Shown: positions 11,914 through 20,688, counted from the first letter of the stretch. The stretch is 64,000 nucleotides of DNA from Caulobacter sp. BK020 (GCF_004342605.1 NZ_SLZL01000002.1:186001-250000); one strand, 5' to 3'. Notes: generated by a model not told the origin, from the letters alone. A program made the numbers and translations.

Positions 11914-11966
11914 CGGCCCCGAGGGGCCGATCGACCGACGCCGCACGGCTCCCCCCGGACGGCGTC
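11914..11966 (+). other. Tandem stem-loops between gpx and lpd
   Basis: Two hairpins: CGGCCCC/GGGGCCG around GA (11914-11929) and GACGCCG/CGGCGTC (11937-11943 with 11960-11966), the second followed by AAAA rather than T residues. They lie in the 87-base gap before lpd and could affect readthrough or mRNA stability. No termination signal is evident. Confidence 0.35.
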
Positions 11967-11987
11967 AAAAGCTAGGATACGAAAGAC

Positions 11988-13388
11988 ATGTCCACGGAAT
12001 TCGACGTCGTCGTCATCGGGGCCGGCCCCGGCGGTTATGTGGCCGCGATCCGCGCCAGCCAGCTGGGCCTGAAGACGGCGATCATCGAGCGCGAGAACCT
12101 CGGCGGCATCTGCCTGAACTGGGGCTGCATCCCGACCAAGGCGCTGCTGAAGTCCGGCGAGATCTACGAGCAGCTGTCGCACCTATCGGGCTACGGCCTG
12201 TCGGTCGAGAAGGCTTCGTTCGACTTCGGCAAGATCATCGAGCGCTCGCGCGGCGTGGCCAAGCAGATGTCCTCGGGCATCGCCTTCCTGATGAAGAAGC
12301 ACAAGATCGAGGTTGTCGAAGGCGAGGCCAAGCTCGAGAAGGGCAGCCCGTCGCCGAAGGTGGTCGTGGCCCTTAAGGCGGGCGGCAGCCGCACGATCCA
12401 GGCCAAGAACGTCATCCTGGCCAGCGGCGCCCGGGCCCGCGACATCCCGGCCATCGGCGCGGTCTCGGACGGCGACAAGATCTGGACCTATCGCGACGCC
12501 CTGGCCCCCAAGGCCATGCCCAAGTCGCTGGTCGTCATCGGCTCGGGCGCCATCGGCATCGAGTTCGCCAGCTTCTACCGCGCCCTGGGCGCGGAGGTGA
12601 CCGTGGTCGAGGCCGTCGACCGCATCATGCCGGTCGAGGACGCCGAGGTATCCAAGGCCGCCCAGAAGGCGTTCGAGAAGCGCGGCATCACCTTCCGCAT
12701 CGGCGCCAAGGTGACCAAGGTCGAGAAGACCAAGGACGGCGTCTCGGTGGCCGTCGAGGTCGGCGGCAAGGCCGAGACCCTGACCGCCGAGAAGTGCATC
12801 GTCGCGGTCGGCATCGCCCCGAACACCGAGGGCCTGGACGCCATCGGCCTGAACATGGACCGCGGCCATGTCGTCACCGGCAAGCACGGCGAGACCAACG
12901 TCCCCGGCCTCTACGCGATCGGCGACGCCGCCGGTCCACCCTGGCTGGCCCACAAGGCCAGCCACGAGGGCATCCACGCGGCCGAGCACATCGCCGGCTT
13001 CAAGACCCCTCACGTCAACTCGCCGATCCCGGGCTGCACCTACGCCAACCCGCAGGTCGCCTCGGTCGGCATGACCGAGGCCGCGGCCAAGGCCGCCGGC
13101 GTCGACGTCAAGGCCGGCCGCTTCCCGTTCCGCGTCAACGGCAAGGCCGTGGCGGCCGGCGAGATCGAAGGCTTCGTCAAGACGGTGTTTGACGGCAAGA
13201 CCGGCGCCCTGATCGGCGCTCACATGATCGGCCACGAAGTCACCGAGATGATCCAGGGCTTCGTCACGGCCATCACCCTGGAAGCCACCGAGGAAGACCT
13301 GCACGGCATCGTCTACGCCCACCCGACCATGTCGGAAGCCATGCACGAAGCCGCGCTCGACGCTTACGGCCGGGTGCTGCACATCTAG
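11988..13388 (+). CDS. lpdA: Dihydrolipoyl dehydrogenase (E3)
   Basis: E3 is the FAD flavoprotein that reoxidises dihydrolipoyl groups of 2-oxoacid dehydrogenase complexes with NAD. The 466 residues show the N-terminal FAD site VIGAGPGGYVAA, the redox disulfide GGICLNWGCIPTK, the NAD site VIGSGAIGIEFASFY, the second FAD motif LYAIGDAAG and the C-terminal active-site HPTMSE. It is the last gene of the pyruvate dehydrogenase cluster, ending just before a strong palindromic terminator. Confidence 0.97.
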   Translation: MSTEFDVVVIGAGPGGYVAAIRASQLGLKTAIIERENLGGICLNWGCIPTKALLKSGEIYEQLSHLSGYGLSVEKASFDFGKIIERSRGVAKQMSSGIAFLMKKHKIEVVEGEAKLEKGSPSPKVVVALKAGGSRTIQAKNVILASGARARDIPAIGAVSDGDKIWTYRDALAPKAMPKSLVVIGSGAIGIEFASFYRALGAEVTVVEAVDRIMPVEDAEVSKAAQKAFEKRGITFRIGAKVTKVEKTKDGVSVAVEVGGKAETLTAEKCIVAVGIAPNTEGLDAIGLNMDRGHVVTGKHGETNVPGLYAIGDAAGPPWLAHKASHEGIHAAEHIAGFKTPHVNSPIPGCTYANPQVASVGMTEAAAKAAGVDVKAGRFPFRVNGKAVAAGEIEGFVKTVFDGKTGALIGAHMIGHEVTEMIQGFVTAITLEATEEDLHGIVYAHPTMSEAMHEAALDAYGRVLHI

Positions 13389-13398
13389 GATGACAACC

Positions 13399-13424
13399 GG
13401 GGACAGGCGCACGCGCCTGTCCCC
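13399..13424. repeat. GGGGACAGGC palindrome, copy 1
   Basis: A 26-base inverted repeat (12-base arms GGGGACAGGCGC and complement around AC). The identical 26 bases occur again at 53881-53906, and related GGGGACACG hairpins occur at 18186-18265. It lies just after lpdA, before the terminator. Confidence 0.75.
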
Positions 13425-13437
13425 CGACCGGTCACCG

Positions 13438-13469
13438 AAAGGGCGGCGCTCGATCGAGCGCCGCCCTTT
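13438..13469. terminator. Bidirectional terminator between lpdA and the DoxX gene
   Basis: A perfect 32-base palindrome (arms AAAGGGCGGCGCTCGA and complement) ending in TTT on each strand. It lies midway between the convergent lpdA and DoxX genes, so it probably ends both transcripts. Confidence 0.82.
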
Positions 13470-13488
13470 CCTATTGAGCCGTGAGGCC

Positions 13489-13884
13489 CTACGGCCGCTT
13501 GCGCACCTGGGCGTCCAGGCTCCATTCGCCCGGTCCGGCGAAGACCAGATAGAGGAACACGAAGCAGAACAGGATCGCCGCCTCGCCGCCGTTCAGCGCC
13601 GGCCAGAAGCCCTTGGGGAAGTGGGCGAGGAAATAGGCCACGGCCATCTGGCCCGACAGGAGGAAGGCCACGGGCCGGGTGAACAGGCCCAGCACCAGCA
13701 GCGCCCCGCCGACCATCTCCAGCCAGGCGGCCGCCACCAGGATCGTCGGCAGCGGGTCCGGCACGCCCGGCTGGGCGGCGGGGAAGTGGAACACCTTCAT
13801 CAGGCCGTGCTCCATGAAAAGCAGGGCGGCGATGATCCGCAGCAGGCTCAGGACGCGCGGCGCCCAGACGTTCAGTCGTTCCAT
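13489..13884 (-). CDS. DoxX family membrane protein
   Basis: A 131-residue protein with four hydrophobic helices and the DoxX-type start LLRIIAALLFMEHGLMKVF, followed by LEMVGGALLVLGLFTRPVAFLLSGQMAVAYF. DoxX proteins are small inner-membrane proteins found near redox or stress genes; their biochemical role is mostly unclear. It is downstream of, and transcribed in the same direction as, the acyl-ACP synthetase gene, with a 26-base gap. Confidence 0.88.
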   Translation of the reverse strand: MERLNVWAPRVLSLLRIIAALLFMEHGLMKVFHFPAAQPGVPDPLPTILVAAAWLEMVGGALLVLGLFTRPVAFLLSGQMAVAYFLAHFPKGFWPALNGGEAAILFCFVFLYLVFAGPGEWSLDAQVRKRP

Positions 13885-13910
13885 GTCGGCCTTCCCTCAG
13901 GTGTTGTCGA

Positions 13911-15464
13911 TCACGCGGCCCTGGCGTCCTGGTCGGCCATCCGCTGGATGGCGACATAGTCGGTCTTGCCGCTGCCCAACACCGGAACCTGCATGACCTT
14001 GAGGATCTTGCGCGGCACCGCCAGCTCCGGCGCGCCGATGCTCTGGGCGTGGGCCACCAGCGAGGTGACGGCGGCGTTCTGGCAATCGGTGACCAGGACC
14101 AGCTTCTCGCCCTTCTTCTTGTCGGGCATCGAGATCACCGCGTGGCGGCCATCGGGCCACACGGCGCTGGCCAGGTCCTCGGCGGCGGTCAGGGAGACCA
14201 TCTCGCCGCCGATCTTGGCGAAGCGCTTCACCCGCCCCTTGATGGTGATCCACAGGTCGTCGGTGATCGTGACCACGTCGCCGGTGTCGTGCCAGCCGCC
14301 CTCGGGGGCGTCGACCCCGCCGTCCTCGCGCAGATAGCCCGACATGATGTTGGGGCCGCGCACTAGCAGGCGGCCGCCCTCGGGAATGCCTTCGACCGGC
14401 TCGATCTTCCATTCCTGGCCCGGCAGCAGGCCGCCCACCGTGCCGCGGCGATTGTCGTCGGGCTTGTTGACCGCGATCACCGGCGAGGCCTCGGTCGCGC
14501 CGTAACCTTCCAGCACCGGCACGTTCCCGAACCGCTCGGCGATCAGGTTGTGGGTCTCTTCCCGCACCTTTTCGGCGCCGCAGACGATGAACTTCAGGCC
14601 GGAAAGCTCGTCGCTGTCGGAGGCGCGGGCGTACTGGTTGACGAAGGTGTCGGTGGCCAGCAGCACCGAGGCGCCGGTGGCCTTCAGCAGCGCCGGGATT
14701 TGCTTGGTGTGCAGCGGCGAGGGGTATTGGAACGCCTTCATGCCCGTCAGCATCGGCAGGATCACCCCGCCGGTCAGGCCGAAGCAGTGGAACACCGGCA
14801 GCGGGTTGAAGAACACCCAGGCGGGATCCAGGTCGATGAAGGCCGCGATCTGCATCGCGTTGGAGACGAGGTTGGCCTGGCTCAGCACCACGCCGCGCGG
14901 CGCGCCGAAACTGCCCGACGTGAACAGCACCACGCCGGGGTCCGAAGGCTTGGCATGGGCGCGGAGCCGACGCGGGAAGGCGCCGGCCACGGCCGCGAAC
15001 AGCTTGTCGCCGATGCCGATCGTGCCGCGCACGTCCTCAAGATAGGTGATCGTCGCCTTGGCCTCGAGGGCATCGACGATGTCGTGCAGCTTGCCCAGTT
15101 CGATGAACTTGTGGGCGGTCAGCACGCGCTTGACCCCGGCCAGCTCGCAGGCGGCGCGCAGGTTGCGCAGGCCGGCGGTGAAGTTGAGCATGGTCGGCAC
15201 GCGGCCGAAGGCGTGCAGGGCGAAGAAGGTCACCACCGCGCCCGAACCGGACGGCAGCAGGATGCCGACATGTTCGCCCGGCTGGGTCATGGCCGCGATC
15301 TTGCGGCCCAGCGCGAAGCTGGCGCGCACAAGGTCGGTGTAGGTGAGCGGGTTGCGGTCCTGGTCTTCCAGGATCAGCTTCTTGGCGCCGTACTTGTCAC
15401 GGGCGTCGAGCAGGGCGTCGAAGAGGGCCTTTTGGCCGTCCTGCGCGTTGAAAACTACCGGCAT
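13911..15464 (-). CDS. AMP-forming acyl-ACP/acyl-CoA synthetase (Aas C-terminal-like)
   Basis: A 517-residue adenylate-forming enzyme that would activate fatty acids as acyl-AMP. Motifs: VVLFTSGSFGAPRGVV (P-loop; Phe where Aas-type enzymes usually have Glu), LEGYGATEASPVI, HDTGDVVTI and GRVKRFAKIGGEMVS. The stretches LPVFHCFGLTGGVILPML, FQYPSPLHTKQIP and GGRLLVRGPNIMSGYL closely resemble the acyl-ACP synthetase half of E. coli Aas. The N-terminal acyltransferase domain of Aas is absent, so this is a stand-alone synthetase, perhaps for fatty-acid recycling or phospholipid repair. It lies upstream of the DoxX gene. Confidence 0.85.
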   Translation of the reverse strand: MPVVFNAQDGQKALFDALLDARDKYGAKKLILEDQDRNPLTYTDLVRASFALGRKIAAMTQPGEHVGILLPSGSGAVVTFFALHAFGRVPTMLNFTAGLRNLRAACELAGVKRVLTAHKFIELGKLHDIVDALEAKATITYLEDVRGTIGIGDKLFAAVAGAFPRRLRAHAKPSDPGVVLFTSGSFGAPRGVVLSQANLVSNAMQIAAFIDLDPAWVFFNPLPVFHCFGLTGGVILPMLTGMKAFQYPSPLHTKQIPALLKATGASVLLATDTFVNQYARASDSDELSGLKFIVCGAEKVREETHNLIAERFGNVPVLEGYGATEASPVIAVNKPDDNRRGTVGGLLPGQEWKIEPVEGIPEGGRLLVRGPNIMSGYLREDGGVDAPEGGWHDTGDVVTITDDLWITIKGRVKRFAKIGGEMVSLTAAEDLASAVWPDGRHAVISMPDKKKGEKLVLVTDCQNAAVTSLVAHAQSIGAPELAVPRKILKVMQVPVLGSGKTDYVAIQRMADQDARAA

Positions 15465-15607
15465 GCCGGCGAAACCTCCCGGAAGCGCGATCTCGCGCCC
15501 TCGTCTGATTGAAGCGGGACCCTAGCGATGGCGTGTCGCTTTGCAAACACCCGTTACGCGCGCGGAAGCGCACCGGTCCTTCTAAAATGCGCTCGACCCC
15601 CTGTCGT

Positions 15608-16672
15608 TCAAGGGGCGGCGGCCGGAGAGGCGGGGGCGGTCCGCAGGGCGTCATCGACCGCCTTCAGCCAGGAAGCCCGCACCGAATCCGTCTCCAGGTG
15701 CAGGGCGTGGCGGGCGGCGGCGTACCGGGTTTCGGCGCAGCGGGGCAGGGCGGCGCAGACTGCGCGCTGGGGCTGGGGCAGGGCTTTGACGTCCTGGCCG
15801 GCGTCCAGCATCACAACGGGGATGTCCACGCGCTTCAGGTCTCGGGTCGTCGCCTCCACCGCGTCGTAGAAGGCCGCGTACCAGGCCAGGCTCGGCGCGC
15901 CCATCCGCAAGTCGGGATTGGCCAGCCGCCAGGCCTGCTGCACGGCGCCCCGCGCCTGATCGTGGGTCAGCTTGGCGGCGACGCCGTCGGGGCCCTCGCG
16001 CTTCCAGCCGGCCTGGCCCGGATAGCGCAGGAACCCCAGCTTCAGGCCCCTGGCCCAGCGCGCCAGGCTGATCAGCTCGCCCTTGGACCGCGGCGGGTCG
16101 GCGAGGTCGAAATTGGGCGAGGAGAGGATCGCGGCGTCCGCTCGCAGCCCTTCCTCCAGCGCCCGCAGGGCGACCAGACCGCCGTCGCCGGCCCCCAGCA
16201 CCACGAAGGGATCCTGGCCATTGGGGCGGATCACCGCCTTGACCATCGCCCGGGTCGCCGTGACGTCCGGCGCGAAGCTGGCGGCGTGGCCGAGGTCGCG
16301 CCACGGCGTGGCCCGCTCGGACCCGCCCTGGCCCTGGCGCTCCAGGATCCAGACGACGTAATCTAGGTCGTTGAGGTTGCGGGCCGTTTCGAACCACGCC
16401 TCGGCCGACTCGCCATAGCCCGGCAGGATCAGGATCTGCCCTCTCGGCGCGCCATGGGGGGCGGAGACGCCGTAGCGCTGCACCAGGTCGTCGCCGACCT
16501 TCACATAGCCCCAGGCCCAGCCGCCTGGCGGCTGGAAGCGGATATCGAGGGAAGGGGGCGTGCGGCTGTCGGCGAAGGGCGCGCGGACGTCCTCGTCGTC
16601 GCAGGCGGCGAGCGGCAGGGCCAGCAACAAGGCCAAGACGAAAACGGGGAGGCGACGACGCATTCCGCGCAC
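15608..16672 (-). CDS. Alpha/beta-hydrolase-fold lipoprotein, lysophospholipase-like, nucleophile apparently lost
   Basis: The 354-residue protein starts with a lipoprotein signal (VLALLLALPLAAC, lipid-modified Cys24 when counted from GTG 16672). The body resembles the PldB lysophospholipase group: ILILPGYGESAEAWFETARNL and LERQGQGGSERA correspond to the oxyanion region and the R-G-Q-G-x-S-x-R strip. However, the nucleophile elbow, normally GHSMGG, reads GAGDGG (residues 160-165), which puts Gly in the serine position. A late histidine is present in ARHALHLE. It may therefore be a non-catalytic relative or use a different residue. An ATG at 16663 is an alternative start. It is divergent from lipA. 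Confidence 0.75.
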   Translation of the reverse strand: MRGMRRRLPVFVLALLLALPLAACDDEDVRAPFADSRTPPSLDIRFQPPGGWAWGYVKVGDDLVQRYGVSAPHGAPRGQILILPGYGESAEAWFETARNLNDLDYVVWILERQGQGGSERATPWRDLGHAASFAPDVTATRAMVKAVIRPNGQDPFVVLGAGDGGLVALRALEEGLRADAAILSSPNFDLADPPRSKGELISLARWARGLKLGFLRYPGQAGWKREGPDGVAAKLTHDQARGAVQQAWRLANPDLRMGAPSLAWYAAFYDAVEATTRDLKRVDIPVVMLDAGQDVKALPQPQRAVCAALPRCAETRYAAARHALHLETDSVRASWLKAVDDALRTAPASPAAAP

Positions 16673-16746
16673 TCATTTCGCGCCTTTGCGTCACATGCAA
16701 GAACGCAAGCTTGATCCGGAGGCCAAGAAGGCCGATCTAGGCCGTC

Positions 16747-17724
16747 ATGGTCACCCTGATCGACACGCTGAACGCCCGCGCTCCCGAAGATCGCGCCGTC
16801 CGCCACCCCGAAAAGCAGAACCGCCCCGACACGCCGGTCCTGCGCAAGCCCGAGTGGCTGCGCGTCCGCGCCCCCGGGTCTCCTGGCTACAACGAGACCC
16901 GCGGCATTGTTCGCGACCACAAGCTGACCACGGTCTGCGAGGAAGCGGCCTGCCCGAACATCGGCGAGTGCTGGAGCCAGAAGCACGCCACCATGATGAT
17001 CATGGGCGAGATCTGCACCCGGGCCTGCGCCTTCTGCAACGTCGCCACGGGGCTTCCGACCCAACTGGATCCCGACGAGCCGCGCCGGGTTGCCGAGGCC
17101 GTGGCCAAGATGGGCCTCAAGCACGTGGTCATCACCTCGGTCGACCGCGACGACCTGATCGACGGGGGGGCGCGCCATTTCGCCGAGGTGGTGCTGGCCA
17201 TCCGCGCCGCCGCGCCGGGCACGACCATCGAGATCCTGACCCCGGACTTTTTGCGCAAGGACCGGGCCGAGAACGTGGTCATCGACGCCCGTCCGGACGT
17301 CTTCAACCATAATCTCGAGACCGTGCCGCGGCTCTATCTGAAGATCCGCCCCGGCGCCCGCTATTATCACTCGCTGCGCCTGCTGGAGCGGGTCAAGGAA
17401 CGTGATCCCTCCCAGTTCACCAAGTCGGGCCTGATGGTCGGCCTGGGCGAGACCAAGGAGGAGGTCATGCAGGTGATGGACGACATGCGCTCGGCGGGCG
17501 TCGACTTCATCACCATCGGCCAGTACCTGCAGCCCACGCGCAAGCACGCCGCCATCGACCGCTTCGTGACCCCGGACGAGTTCAAGGCCTATGAAGCCAT
17601 CGCCCGGGCCAAGGGGTTCCTGATGGTCTCGGCCAGCCCCCTGACGCGCTCGTCGCATCACGCCGGCGAGGACTTCGCCAAGCTGCAGGCCGCGCGCCGG
17701 GCGCTGGACGCGAAAGCGGGCTAG
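16747..17724 (+). CDS. lipA: Lipoyl synthase
   Basis: LipA is a radical-SAM enzyme that inserts two sulfur atoms into octanoyl groups on lipoyl domains, such as those of PdhB and PdhC encoded nearby. The 325-residue protein has both iron-sulfur motifs: the auxiliary cluster ligands Cys64, Cys69 and Cys75 ([15 protein letters not shown]) and the radical-SAM triad Cys90, Cys94 and Cys97 ([13 protein letters not shown]). The C-terminal [10 protein letters not shown] contains the conserved RSS serine. The TTG-started START-domain gene follows after four bases, so the two are an operon. Confidence 0.98.
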   Translation: MVTLIDTLNARAPEDRAVRHPEKQNRPDTPVLRKPEWLRVRAPGSPGYNETRGIVRDHKLTTVCEEAACPNIGECWSQKHATMMIMGEICTRACAFCNVATGLPTQLDPDEPRRVAEAVAKMGLKHVVITSVDRDDLIDGGARHFAEVVLAIRAAAPGTTIEILTPDFLRKDRAENVVIDARPDVFNHNLETVPRLYLKIRPGARYYHSLRLLERVKERDPSQFTKSGLMVGLGETKEEVMQVMDDMRSAGVDFITIGQYLQPTRKHAAIDRFVTPDEFKAYEAIARAKGFLMVSASPLTRSSHHAGEDFAKLQAARRALDAKAG

Positions 17725-17728
17725 GCGC

Positions 17729-18181
17729 TTGCATCGTCACGTCGTTACCCGGGTGTTGCCCTATGCGCCCGAACAGCTCTTCGCGCTGGTCGGGGATGTG
17801 GAGGCCTATCCGCAGTTCGTGCCGTGGATCACGGCCATGCGCACCTGGAACGGCCGCGCCGACGCCCAGGTCTCGACCGTGGACGCCGAGGCCCAGGTCG
17901 GATTTTCGTTCCTGCGCGAGAAGTTCGCCACCCGGGTCCGGCGCGACGCGGCCGCTCTTTCCGTGGACGTCAGCCTGCTGTACGGCCCGTTCAAGCGTCT
18001 GTCGAACCAGTGGCGATTCCTGCCGCACGAGACCGGAACGACCGTGGAGTTCGTCATCGACTTCGCCTTCAAGTCCAGGGTCCTCGACGCCATGCTGGCC
18101 GCGAACATCGACAAGGCGGCGGCCAAGCTGATCAGCTGCTTCGAGGATCGGGCCAGGGTGATTTACGGGGCGAAGGCCTAA
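17729..18181 (+). CDS. RatA/Coq10-type START-domain protein
   Basis: A 150-residue polyketide-cyclase/START-fold protein with the family start HVVTRVLPYAPEQLFALVGDVEAYPQFVPW and the late segment WRFLPHETGTTVEFVIDFAFKSRVL. Relatives are called RatA (claimed ribosome association toxin in E. coli) or Coq10-like (ubiquinone binding). The second role seems more likely here because it follows lipA with a four-base gap and has no antitoxin partner. The start is TTG 17729; no better initiation codon lies close to lipA. Confidence 0.85.
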   Translation: MHRHVVTRVLPYAPEQLFALVGDVEAYPQFVPWITAMRTWNGRADAQVSTVDAEAQVGFSFLREKFATRVRRDAAALSVDVSLLYGPFKRLSNQWRFLPHETGTTVEFVIDFAFKSRVLDAMLAANIDKAAAKLISCFEDRARVIYGAKA

Positions 18182-18185
18182 AGCC

Positions 18186-18265
18186 GGGGACACGTCCTTG
18201 CGGCGTGTCCCCAAGATCAAGCGTCGCGTCAGCCGTTGGGGGACACGCCGCAAGGGCATGTCCCC
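18186..18265. repeat. Pair of GGGGACACG hairpins in opposite orientation
   Basis: Two hairpins, GGGGACACG...CGTGTCCCC (18186-18212) and its near reverse complement (18238-18265, with two differences), are separated by 25 bases. This arrangement resembles a BIME, i.e. a pair of inverted REP sequences. It sits between the convergent START-domain and enoyl-CoA hydratase genes, where it could also end transcription. Confidence 0.75.
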
Positions 18266-18270
18266 GGTCA

Positions 18271-19071
18271 TCAACGTCCTCTGAAAGCGGCCGGGCGCTT
18301 CTGCAGGAAGGCGCTGACGCCCTCGATGAAGTCGTCGGTCTTGCCCGCGGCCTTCTGGCCCTGGCGCTCGGCCTGAAGCTGGGTTCCCCAGTCGGCGTCG
18401 AGGCTGTCCCAGACCAGCTTGCGGATGATCGAGAGGGCGGCGGGGCCGTCGGCCAGGTCGCGGGCGATGGCCGAGGCGGTCGTCATCAGTTCGGCGTCGG
18501 GCACGCAGCGATTGATCAGGCCCCAGGACAGCGCCGTGGGGGCTGAAACCTTGTCGCCCAGCAGCATCATCTCCATGGCCCTGGCCTTGCCGACCAGGCG
18601 CGGCAGCAGATAGGTCGAGCCGCCGTCGGGCACGAGGCCGATACGGCGGAAGGCTTGCAGGAAATAAGCGCTTTCGGCCGCCACGACGATGTCGCCCAGC
18701 AGGGCGAGCGAGCAGCCGATACCGGCGGCCGCCCCGTTGACCGCCGTGACGATCGGCGCCGGGAAGTCGCGCAGCAGGTCGATCAGCGGGTTGTAGGTGC
18801 TTTCCAGGGCCGCGCCCACGTCGGGCTTGTCGTCGGTGTCCATCTCGCGACCGGCTGGTCCGCCTGCCAGATTGGCGCCGGAACAAAAGCCTCGGCCTTC
18901 GCCGGTTAGGATCACGGCGCGCGCCTCGACCTCGCCGGCCGCGATCGCGCAGAGGGCATGGGCCAGCTCGCGGGCCATGTCCAAGCCGGCGGCGTTGAGG
19001 GTGGCGGGATCGGCCAGGGTGATGACAGCCACGCCGTCGGCGGCCTCGAGCCGAATCTTCCCATAGGTCAT
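18271..19071 (-). CDS. Enoyl-CoA hydratase/isomerase family protein
   Basis: A 266-residue crotonase-fold enzyme. The oxyanion-hole segments are GRGFCSGANLAG and VNGAAAGIGCSLALLGD, and RRIGLVPDGGSTYLLPRLVG contains the acidic residue position typical of the PaaG-like isomerase/hydratase subgroup. The start MTYGKIRLEAADGVAVITL is normal. Likely substrates are acyl-CoAs of fatty-acid or aromatic-acid degradation; the neighbours give no clue. It is preceded by a GAGAACGCC stretch and stands alone on the minus strand. Confidence 0.9.
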   Translation of the reverse strand: MTYGKIRLEAADGVAVITLADPATLNAAGLDMARELAHALCAIAAGEVEARAVILTGEGRGFCSGANLAGGPAGREMDTDDKPDVGAALESTYNPLIDLLRDFPAPIVTAVNGAAAGIGCSLALLGDIVVAAESAYFLQAFRRIGLVPDGGSTYLLPRLVGKARAMEMMLLGDKVSAPTALSWGLINRCVPDAELMTTASAIARDLADGPAALSIIRKLVWDSLDADWGTQLQAERQGQKAAGKTDDFIEGVSAFLQKRPAAFRGR

Positions 19072-19154
19072 GGCGTTCTCCCAAAGGCTTTGCCGTCGCG
19101 CCGGAGTCTAGGCGCGACTAACCTTGGGGAACGCCAGAAAAATTATGCGGACGA

Positions 19155-20216
19155 TCAGGCCGCGTTGGCCGAGTCCGGCTTGGTCTCGGCGGCGGTGACG
19201 CGGTTGCGGCCGCCGCGCTTGGACGTATAGAGCGCCGCGTCGGCCCGTTCCATGACCGAGTGGCCGCTCTCGCCCGGACGACGCTCGGCGAAGCCCGACG
19301 AGATGGTGATCGCGCCCAGATCCTCGTTGGTCGAGCGGCGCTTGAGCATGCGCGAGGACACCTCGACGCGGATCTCCTCCAGGGTGCCGGCGACCAGGGC
19401 GGCCGACTCCCGCGGGAAGATCATCGCGAACTCTTCGCCGCCGTAGCGGGCGGCGAAGCGCGGCGGAGCGGCGACCCGGCCGATGACGCTGGCGACGTAA
19501 CGGATGACCTGGTCGCCCGTTTGGTGGCCCCAGGTGTCGTTGAAGCCCTTGAAATGGTCGATGTCGAGCACCGCCAGGCACAGGGTGGCGCCGGCCTCGT
19601 CGGCTTCCGAGCAAGCGCGATCCAGCTCTTCGTCGAAGGCCTTGCGGTTGGCCAGGTTGGTCAGGCCGTCGGTCGTGGCGTCGCGGCGGACCTGTTCCAG
19701 GTGCTCGCGCAGGCGATCGACCTCGGCGGTGGACTCCGCCAGGCGAGTCTCCAGCGACTTGTTTTCCTTCTGGACGCGGCGGGTGGCCTCGGCGAGGCCC
19801 GTCACCACGGCCTTGATCTTGTCGACGTCCTGCGAGGCGTCCAGATCCTTGGCCGCGCCGGTCAGCGTCTTGCCGTAGGCGGTGTTGCTCTTCTGGGCGT
19901 CCTGGATGGCCTTGGAAACTGACTCCAGTTCCTTGCTCAGCAGGTCGCCGGCGTCGCGGATCTGTTCGTTCAGCCTGGCCTTGGGCAGATAGGTGGCGGC
20001 CAGTTCTTCGCTGAGCGACTCGGTAAGCGGTTCGCCCAGCGAAATCAGGCGGGTCAGTTCGCGGGCCAGGGCGCCGTCCGGATCGGCGACGAAGTGGGTC
20101 CACAGCTCGAAGTTCAGCGCGGTCGGCCACACCTGATGGCGTTCCATCAGGCTCAGGGCGCGGCCGGCGATCTTGTAGGCCTCAGGGCCGCGCAGCGTGG
20201 TCTCGACGTCCGACAT
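19155..20216 (-). CDS. Soluble GGDEF-domain diguanylate cyclase with N-terminal coiled coil
   Basis: The 353-residue protein is predicted to make cyclic di-GMP. The C-terminal GGDEF domain (about 180-335) starts DATTDGLTNLANRKAF, has the metal-binding LDIDHFKGFND and an intact active site YGGEEF (residues 259-263). The RxxD inhibitory site expected five residues before GGEEF is absent (APPR is found there). The N-terminal 175 residues are helical and probably form a coiled coil (KENKSLETRLAESTAEVDRLREH), with no membrane segment. Caulobacter DgcB has the same general design, but I cannot confirm orthology. Confidence 0.92.
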   Translation of the reverse strand: MSDVETTLRGPEAYKIAGRALSLMERHQVWPTALNFELWTHFVADPDGALARELTRLISLGEPLTESLSEELAATYLPKARLNEQIRDAGDLLSKELESVSKAIQDAQKSNTAYGKTLTGAAKDLDASQDVDKIKAVVTGLAEATRRVQKENKSLETRLAESTAEVDRLREHLEQVRRDATTDGLTNLANRKAFDEELDRACSEADEAGATLCLAVLDIDHFKGFNDTWGHQTGDQVIRYVASVIGRVAAPPRFAARYGGEEFAMIFPRESAALVAGTLEEIRVEVSSRMLKRRSTNEDLGAITISSGFAERRPGESGHSVMERADAALYTSKRGGRNRVTAAETKPDSANAA

Positions 20217-20688
20217 CTCAAATCCCCCAGCAGCGCCACATCGCCGGATGCACGCTTGGAGCCACAGTCTAGGCGGAAGAGTTCAAACGACCCGTTAAGA
20301 ACGAACGGTGTTCGCTTTTGCCTTCCTCTACTGGTGGCTTCGTTATCGCTGATAAGATTGGGCCTTGGGCCATTGAGAGGACCAGAATCGGGAATGGCTA
20401 CGCCAAATTCAACCTGAAATCCTCCAGAACACGCTTTTTCGAGTCTCCGAGACGCCGAAAGCCGCGGGCCTGCGACAAGGCGTCCCGACGGCGGAACCTC
20501 GTATCGACTGGCTTGATCGCTGGCATAACCGGCGCCTTGAACGCCGATTTTGGGCGGGTGCTCAAACGTGGTAGCCAAGCCCGATCGGCGTCGATCTCCC
20601 ATGCGCGGTGATCCGCAGCCGCCAGCGGGAAAGATCAAGCGTTGGGCCATCGATTGCCTCGCAACGATTCCCGTGATGGAAAGCGGCC
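20217..20688. other. Intergenic region between divergent GGDEF and GT61 genes
   Basis: No gene is convincing; short open frames here have no recognisable sequence and clash between strands. It presumably holds both promoters. A 13-base palindrome TTATC-GCT-GATAA lies at 20343-20355. The 3' end provides the GGAAAG ribosome binding site of the GT61 gene. Confidence 0.45.

Noticed and set aside
12183..13412. Long minus-strand frame opposite lpdA
   Set aside because: Asp/Leu/Gly-rich antisense shadow of a clear dihydrolipoyl dehydrogenase gene.
17729..18181. RatA toxin of a toxin-antitoxin pair
   Set aside because: The usual RatB partner is not adjacent; position after lipA and the START/Coq10 fold favour a ubiquinone- or lipid-related role.
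20153..20650. Overlapping small open frames in the GGDEF-GT61 intergenic region
   Set aside because: The frames on both strands conflict, lack ribosome binding sites, and have no recognisable sequence.
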